Of a DNA stretch of 64,000 nucleotides, positions 57,340 through 64,000 are shown in pieces. Both the position numbers and the translations under genes were made by a program. This stretch comes from Andrena cerasifolii (Eukaryota; Arthropoda; Insecta; Hymenoptera; Andrenidae), in assembly GCF_050908995.1 (NCBI RefSeq), contig NC_135119.1, forward strand, positions 24,953,001 through 25,017,000, written 5' to 3'. Numbering within the stretch: position 1 is the stretch's first letter; every line of letters starts with the position of its first letter. Below the pieces are notes generated by a model, which saw only the letters and a program-made list of their open reading frames with translations, searched no databases and was not told the origin of the DNA.

Positions 57340-57740
57340 AGAATCTTGATGTAGAATTTATCGGAAAATTTTCTAAAAAATCGCTTACTTGGAAAGCAAA
57401 ACATTATGACACTTTGAGGTATGTAGGTATGTAAGTATTACGCAATTTTGCTGCACAAATTCACTCTAAGGTTGTGAAATTGATGCCTAAAAATCCAGCT
57501 ATTATTAAACCCAGCTTTTATCAAATTATAGTCCTAATTAAAAGAAGCAACGTTTGTCTGAAAACTTTTTCAATCAAAATCGGAAAATAGCCGGATTTTC
57601 GAGCGTCAATTTCACTCCCTTAGAATATATTTATGCAGCAAAAGAAATTGTGTAATACGTGCCTATATATCCTCTACAGTTTAATAATTTTTTGAAACGA
57701 GAAAAACTTCTCTTAAATCGATGAACATCTATTACAGAAT
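57340..57740. mobile_element. Palindromic repeat, family P5 copy A (about 400 bp)
   Basis: TATTACGCAATTTTGCTGCA and AAATTCACTCTAAGG on the left are mirrored by ...TTCACTCCCTTAGAAT...TATGCAGCAAAAGAAATTG on the right, with GGATTTTCGAGCGTCAATT inside. The same inner sequence occurs at 61020-61455. Outer limits are approximate. Confidence 0.55.
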
Positions 57741-59772
57741 ATCTTCTCCATTTTTCTGAAGACAGAATATTCAGAAGTGGCTATCGATTGTTATCTGCAA
57801 GCGCCACTGTCGGAAGCGAATCGTTTGCTACAACTCAGTTCCGTCACGCTTGGAAAATTCGCGGTTGCCGGGCAAAGGAGCGCGAAATGAAAATGTGTGG
57901 AGTCGAGACCGGCGTTTCTCTCGAGCCTTTCTCGTTTTCGCCCGCGGAATTGTGCCAATCGCGAATCAGCTGACTCTACGCGGCTTACAGTCCCAAGTAG
58001 ACAGACACGAAATCGTCCATCCTCAGCTTTTTGGCGAGATTTCTTTACGCGCGGCGGCGAGCGAGGCTCTCGAAATCACGTTTCTAAAAACCTCCGCTCG
58101 CCGCGATTACGTTCGCCTGGGATCTCGGTTGAGAGGAGGCATCGCGAGAATTTAGATCACGTAGGAAATCGGTTGCCTGCCTGTTTCGCGGTGATCACGA
58201 TTTACGGCAGTTTACGATTTATCTCCGCTGCAATTTCGTACGGCTGCCGCTTGGAGTAATGGCTCGTTGCGATTCTACGATCGACAGTCGACGATGATGA
58301 ATGAACGTTGCGACAGTTTGTGCCGCGGAGGTAGGTCGGGGATCGGCTTTGAGAGTTGGGGAAGGTCCTGGATCGTGGAGATCGAGGAAAGCTCTGAAAT
58401 TGCGAACAGTTGGGAGGAGCGAAGCCGTAAAGTGTATGCAGAAAACCCTTACGTTAAAAAGTATAATAATATTACTCGAGTAATTATTACTCTAATTGGT
58501 CGAGCACTCTGTTCTGATAAACTATGAATTATAGTGCAAGTTGGCTGAGGTGCACAAATTTACAAAGCGTTTCAATCGTTTAAGGATGAAATTCAGATGA
58601 AAATCTTTGAAAATTGGGGAACTATTAATGCATCTTAATGCAACAGTAGAACCTCCTACGATATTTTAGAGAAATTGAGTCGTATTATTAACGCGCAGCT
58701 GATCGTTGCCCGCCAGGTAGGAGCGTTCGCGACGATTTATCCGCGATATCTATACAAATCAAGTCTACCGTCGTCCTTCGTTGCGTTCCCAACTGGGGAG
58801 GTCCCGATCGAACAACAGCATAACAATTGCGATCTCCAAGTTGACCCCTGATCGTTTGTCTCCCGCTATGACGGGCTTCGCGACCGCTGGCGAGATGAAC
58901 GAGACACCGTGTATGCAAATGAGCGGTTTTCCGCAGGCAGAATTGCAACGCAGCTCGAGAGTAAACAAGAAGCTACGACTTACGGCTACTTGCTTGCGTT
59001 ACTCAGGCTGCGACATGAATTACTCCAGCCACCGAATTCTTTGCATTCCTCTTTCCTGTCCGCTGAGAGATGACTTTGGTGGCTTCGAGTTTGCAGTTGG
59101 ATATGAATCGTTAATAGGATAATTTTCCACGAGTAGTTTGCGCGAAGGTAACCGCAAGCATTCTCTGGCTCAGCTTCCTTCGATTGCACGGTGGAAACGG
59201 ACTATCAACTGCTCCTCGATGTGAAAGTAAAATAAAGCTTTCCAAATCAGATGTTTCACTTGGGCGATTCTGGGGTGGGCAAAGCTGACTGTGTATCAGG
59301 CACGTAAACTCGAAAATCTAAAAAATTTTAAAGATTTCGAAATCGGGGGATCTGTCCGCGGTTCTTCTTACCTCCAGGAACGAAACTAGATTTATAGCGC
59401 CCGCAGCAAGGATTCTGTTTAACCCCCCCGTTTCCCCAAACATTTTACCCCCTTGTATTATCCACTTTAGGAGATTCGGTTCACAATTTACATAAGAAAG
59501 ACTTATAATAAACGTGTCTATTAAATGGTTTCAAACATACTTGCAGGTACCCTAATTTGTTTGCTGTTCGATAACAGATTAATTTTAATTACTTTTCTAC
59601 AGAATGTGTGTCTCCTTTATTCCTAATGAAATAACGTAATATATAAATTTGAATAAAGCCATTGATGCAGCTTCTGCGAAAGTGGATATATTCTTTGTCC
59701 TGCTGTACCTATCTTCCTTTTAATATAATTCTCTCCCCTTGGAAATTCGTCCTTTGCCTTCTGTCTCCGCTT
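57741..59772. other. Unassigned intergenic sequence
   Basis: CpG-rich with motif-free open frames. Nothing supportable. Confidence 0.45.
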
Positions 59773-59776
59773 TTAA

Positions 59777-60153
59777 CCCTCGGGCGGGCGCGCCAATGAG
59801 AGGTACACGAGCAGCCGCGTGGTGAACTCAGTTCATCGGTTGAAAATAATCATTTTAGCCCCCTTATATATTACACTTCAAAACGGTTTCTCTGTTGGCA
59901 GTGGTAACTTAAATTAAATGTGATGGGAAAATATTATCAATGTATCCAAAAATGCAGTAAATGTATTTAAAAAAACAAAAATAGTATATGTAAAACATTT
60001 TTAACATCAAAAATGAAAATCAACTGGCACAAGCATCATAGGGTTCTTGAAACACACCACGATCGCGCGGAGAGAATGTTTGCCTTACCGAGACCTAATG
60101 AAGGAAATACGCAGATCGGTGAACGGAGTTCGCAAAGCGCGCCCGCTCGAGGG
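59777..60153. mobile_element. TTAA-flanked MITE with CCCTCGGGCGGGCGCGC ends (377 bp)
   Basis: TTAA at 59773-59776 and 60154-60157. Left end CCCTCGGGCGGGCGCGC; right end GCGCGCCCGCTCGAGGG. TTAA plus CCCT termini fit a piggyBac-type non-autonomous element. The middle is AT-rich and non-coding. Confidence 0.75.
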
Positions 60154-60157
60154 TTAA

Positions 60158-61019
60158 ACGTGCTGCGCGCTCCTTTAATCTTGTTCACTTTCCTTGACCA
60201 CTTGTCTTCTGGTCCTACATTTGTCTATCGAACACCAGCTTTAAGTCCATTTCCTTGTAATAGGGGTAGCTTGTAAAACAGCAGAACTGCTGAACCTCGC
60301 TCATTCGTCACTTAATTAACACAATGCAGACTTTGTGGTACAGTAAAGATAAATTATTATTACATTTCTGTCTCTCCACTATCTCACAAGTAGTAGCTCA
60401 ATTTCTCTCGATAGAATTTGCCAAATAAAATTGCCCCCGAAACCTCCACTTCCTCAAAATCACAGAATCATCATCATCATCAATCATCTCTCGATGAAGC
60501 CGCCCGTTGTAGCTACTTTCCTCTAGCTGACCATTTCCTCGACGATCCGCGCGAACGTTCACTCGCGAGAGCCGGGGCACGCGATCGCGTGAGCGATCAT
60601 CCACTGCCATGGCAGTGAGCTTAGAGAGTCCGCTGCCGCTATCCGCGCGAATCCTCGCGATCTACGCGAAATGCGCTTCTTACGCAACCGCCCGGTATCG
60701 ACTGCGATCGATGACCGATACCGTGGACGATCGATCGCCGAGAAAGCAGGAAGAGAGCGCCGTGCACCGGACGTAGATTTATTATACATACATCCTGAAC
60801 CTTGCAGCTGAGGGATTCCGGCCGACAGGCTGTCGAACACTTCGGCTCTTCTCTGGAGTAAATCTAACGCAAGCTTGAATCGTTGAAGGGTTTATGGACC
60901 GGTTGACAAGGGATTGTTCGAGGAGCTAGAGTATTTGGGAAATTTGAGGATGGTTATTTCCTGCCTTAACATGAAACTAATAAATAGGAAGAATTGAGAC
61001 AGTGAGGGATTGGAGACCT
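60158..61019. other. Unassigned intergenic sequence
   Basis: Includes a short ATC run near 60467. Nothing else recognised. Confidence 0.45.
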
Positions 61020-61455
61020 ACAAGGGATGGTCCCGAACCTGAGCCTTCAAAAAATTCTGAAACTTTGTGCAAATGTAGGGGATTTCCTCCTGATTACAAC
61101 GCAATTTTTGTTTGCTGCCCAAATTCACTAGAAGGGGGGGAAATTTACCCCTGAAAATTCGACTAGTTTCCGATTTTGTGTTATAACTCCCGAACTGTAA
61201 GAGATACAGAAAAAGTTCCAAGATAAAATTTACTTCTTTTAATTAGATCTATCATGTGGTAAAAAAATTATTTTACAGTTCGTGAGTTATAGCACAAATT
61301 CGGGAAATAACCGGATTTTCAGGGGTCAATTACACCCCTTTAGAGTGAATTTGGGCAGCAAACAAAAATTGCGTGATAATCGGGAGAAAATTCCCTACAT
61401 ATTCGCAAAGTTTCAGAATTTTTTAAATTTCCGGGTTCGGGATGTACCCTTGTTA
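61020..61455. mobile_element. Palindromic repeat, family P5 copy B (about 436 bp)
   Basis: CAAGGGATGGTCCCGAACC and the mirror GGGTTCGGGATGTACCCTTG end a long palindrome whose arms share CAAATTCACTAGAAGGGGG / CCCTTTAGAGTGAATTTG and ATAACTC(C/A)CGAACTGTAA / TTACAGTTCGTGAGTTAT. Target duplication unclear. Confidence 0.7.
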
Positions 61456-61639
61456 GTTGAAATTATCTTGACTGTTAGGTGATTGCTGCGTTGCCAGTCT
61501 AATCACACATATTTGTAATTATATTTTGGAAACATGAAAAATACGAGTCTATACAGCAAGGAATAATAAACATTTACCAAAAAAAACATTAAAATCCGTA
61601 GATTAGATGTTGAAAAAAAAATTCATGAATATAGGCCTC

Positions 61640-61672
61640 CTTTTCAACCGGCAAAGTAGAATGGACCCTTAA
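61640..61672. mobile_element. Solo right end of a family P1-like TTAA MITE
   Basis: GGCAAAGTAGAATGGACCC followed by TTAA (61669-61672) matches the right terminus of 14662-15203 and 29251-29919 (ATCAAAGTARAATRACCCC). No left partner found nearby. Confidence 0.4.
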
Positions 61673-63439
61673 TGCTTCTTAGCATCGTTCAGCTTTCGGG
61701 TGCTAGTTGATTTCAGAATACGTCAGGCGACGCTTTGCAAACGATTCGCAAGCTTGCAAAATATCCTAATGCAGGTCAAATACCATCCTGGCCACTTCGT
61801 GGCCAGGATTAATTTCCTTCTTAAGAATTCTCCATTTCCTCTTTCGTGACAACCGACTGAGTAATTAAGAATACGTGCTACTTGACAAATGAGCAGACGT
61901 TGGCAGAGGAAACCGTGGCTTCGATTATCCTGCGGATTGGAAACATCAACGGTTACAAATTAATCATTCCGCGTCTGAAGTTGACCCTGCTGTTTACCGA
62001 TTTCTATATTTTATTTCCCAGAAATATTAAACTCCGCTGGAAAGTTGCAATTAATTGCAACGTCAGGCAATATTCCTAGCTCCTCCGAAACAAATTGCAG
62101 TTTATGAATTACCGGCGTTACATAGTCCTGTATCCATGCCTCGACCATTACCGTCTAATCGTGTAATATCGGTGGAAAAGAGACCGAAAGAGGTCGCATA
62201 ATTAGTTAACGATAGGAGGGAAAACCAAGGAAATTACTTGAACGAGCGCTCGCATTACTTGCCGCGTAATAATTAACGGTCGTTAGAAAGTGCGAGATGC
62301 GAAACCATGAATCAAAGTCACCGGACACTTCCTTTTGCCCCGACATTTGCGGCTCAGTTTCCACGTTGGAAATGTCGACCAGAAAACAGAAGCACAGCTT
62401 GGAATCGACTTCTTTCCCCCCCATTCATTCGGAGCAAATCGCATTCAGAACCTCGCTGAAGAATGAGTCTTGTAAAGTGTCGTTTCATTTACGTATCCTT
62501 TGGTATTCAAGGCGTCGCTACTCAACCGTTTCAACCCAGTTCCCCCCTCGGCCTCGACGCTTCCAGGTTGCGTCACGATCGCGATCTAGCAATTAGCCAG
62601 ATCGCGGAATCGGTTGCAGAAGAGAACCAGAAGCCAGATTTGTTTATTTACTTACCACTGGCACGCGGCAAGACGACGACTTCGGAGGCCTCCTTTCCAA
62701 TTCAATCGCGCTCCGTTCTTTTCCCTGTGACGTCTCGCGCCGGGGAGCAAAGTGGCGGATGAATAAATCGATCGTTAATAATGTTTTTAATTCGCTGGAA
62801 TGTCCAGAAGGCAATGGTAATCCGCGGCGTCCCCTTTTTGCTTCTTCACGCCGTGCGCGGTGGATTTTCCGATTTGCGCGGCATAAACGGGGCCGTTTAA
62901 TTAAGGGTCAAGGATAACGTCTCGCGGGACTTGCGTGCAAATGTTCCGTGACTCATGGAATCGCGATGGAGTAGTTTGAAACGGGAAACTTGTTGCCGAA
63001 ATTTGCACGCCCGACGATGGAGGGTTTTCCGAGAGCGGGGCCACTTTTTCCTTAGAGGACTGCAAGAGGACGAGTTGAAAATGGAAGGAGTGTGACTGGT
63101 GTGTGGCATACTGAAACGCAGAATAACTTGAGGCAGGTGTATTTACAATGCTTACACTTCGGGTGGCGATGTTTTTATCTCGTACCAAGGTTCTGTTCTC
63201 GGGGTTACGTGATTTTAAGCTTACGCCCACTGCGGATCTTTCTCAAAGTTCCCAATAATTCTTTGGTTTTTGGAAACTATCAAACAAAGCATTATGCAAA
63301 TAGAATAGGAATCTTTGAATGGAATAGTTTGATCGATGATAAATCCCTATTCCATACCAATATGTAAAAGTGAAAACAGCTCACTGAAATTTGGAGTATA
63401 CCTTACACAAGTCCTAGATTAGATTATAGCCTATTTTAT
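61673..63439. other. Unassigned intergenic sequence
   Basis: No gene or repeat recognised before the simple-sequence tracts. Confidence 0.45.
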
Positions 63440-63488
63440 TAAGCTTTTCTTATTTTATTTTATTTATTTATTTATTTATTTATTTTTT
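63440..63488. repeat. (ATTT)n low-complexity tract
   Basis: TTTATTTATTTATTTATTT run leading into the hexamer array. Confidence 0.85.
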
Positions 63489-64000
63489 TCTATCTCTATC
63501 TCTATCTCTATCTCTATCTCTATCTCTATCTCTATCTCTATCTCTATCTCTATCTCTATCTCTATCTCTATCTCTATCTCTATCTCTATCTCTATCTCTA
63601 TCTCTATCTCTATCTCTATCTCTATCTCTATCTCTATCTCTATCTCTATCTCTATCTCTATCTCTATCTCTATCTCTATCTCTATCTCTATCTCTATCTC
63701 TATCTCTATCTCTATCTCTATCTCTATCTCTATCTCTATCTCTATCTCTATCTCTATCTCTATCTCTATCTCTATCTCTATCTCTATCTCTATCTCTATC
63801 TCTATCTCTATCTCTATCTCTATCTCTATCTCTATCTCTATCTCTATCTCTATCTCTATCTCTATCTCTATCTCTATCTCTATCTCTATCTCTATCTCTA
63901 TCTCTATCTCTATCTCTATCTCTATCTCTATCTCTATCTCTATCTCTATCTCTATCTCTATCTCTATCTCTATCTCTATCTCTATCTCTATCTCTATCTC
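63489..64000. repeat. (TCTATC)n hexanucleotide array running off the window
   Basis: About 512 bases of TCTATC units, roughly 85 copies with no visible interruption, reaching the last base. True length is unknown because the window ends inside it. Confidence 0.97.

Overview
This window is animal nuclear DNA, most likely from a holometabolous insect. The genes have introns with GT-AG borders, the spacer is AT-rich with CpG-rich islands, and there are many small palindromic DNA transposons plus mariner, Tc1 and non-LTR remnants. A hymenopteran is plausible from the overall texture, but I cannot prove it from the sequence.

The protein-coding content is one gene family. Four complete fatty-acid elongase (ELOVL/ELO) genes lie within about 32 kb. 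ELO-1 (16590-19570, +, 283 aa), ELO-2 (30818-32264, +, 281 aa) and ELO-3 (38890-40827, +, 266 aa) are co-oriented. ELO-4 (45815-48354, -, 296 aa) is inverted and meets ELO-3 tail to tail. I joined the exons by hand from splice sites and reading phase. All four joined frames are open from ATG to stop, and all four keep the HxxHH box, the LLDTVFFVLRKK block and a C-terminal di-lysine ER-retrieval signal. They therefore look like working condensing enzymes of very-long-chain fatty acid elongation in the ER. Exon lengths match to the nucleotide between paralogues (272 = 191 + 81; 329 = 116 + 213; 57 + 243 = 184 + 116), so the duplication and intron history can be read directly.

Layout. 1-2,500: two DNA transposon remnants, one pogo-like with a zinc-finger tail. 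3,200-4,240: CpG-rich block with a TATA/initiator pair, possibly the distal promoter and leader exon of ELO-1. 7,300-15,210: palindromic MITEs and a 760-bp hAT element with a perfect target duplication. 16,560-20,072: ELO-1. 20,465-28,312: non-LTR, Tc1 and mariner remnants, a TA-flanked MITE and an 836-bp foldback element. 28,370-29,920: two more MITEs. 30,750-33,251: ELO-2. 33,470-35,320: four MITEs, two abutting at a shared TAA. 38,460-40,827: ELO-3. 42,885-43,945: palindromes. 44,776-48,365: ELO-4, whose last intron is filled by a pentanucleotide satellite in hairpin arrangement. 51,200-61,700: more palindromes, including a second copy of the 42.9-kb element and a 163-bp hAT MITE. 63,489-64,000: a (TCTATC)n array running off the end.

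I see no tRNA, rRNA, CRISPR or bacterial-type system. The most unusual items are the satellite-armed composite element in ELO-4, the intron arithmetic of the elongase cluster, the diverged loop of ELO-3, and MITE pairs abutting at a shared target site.
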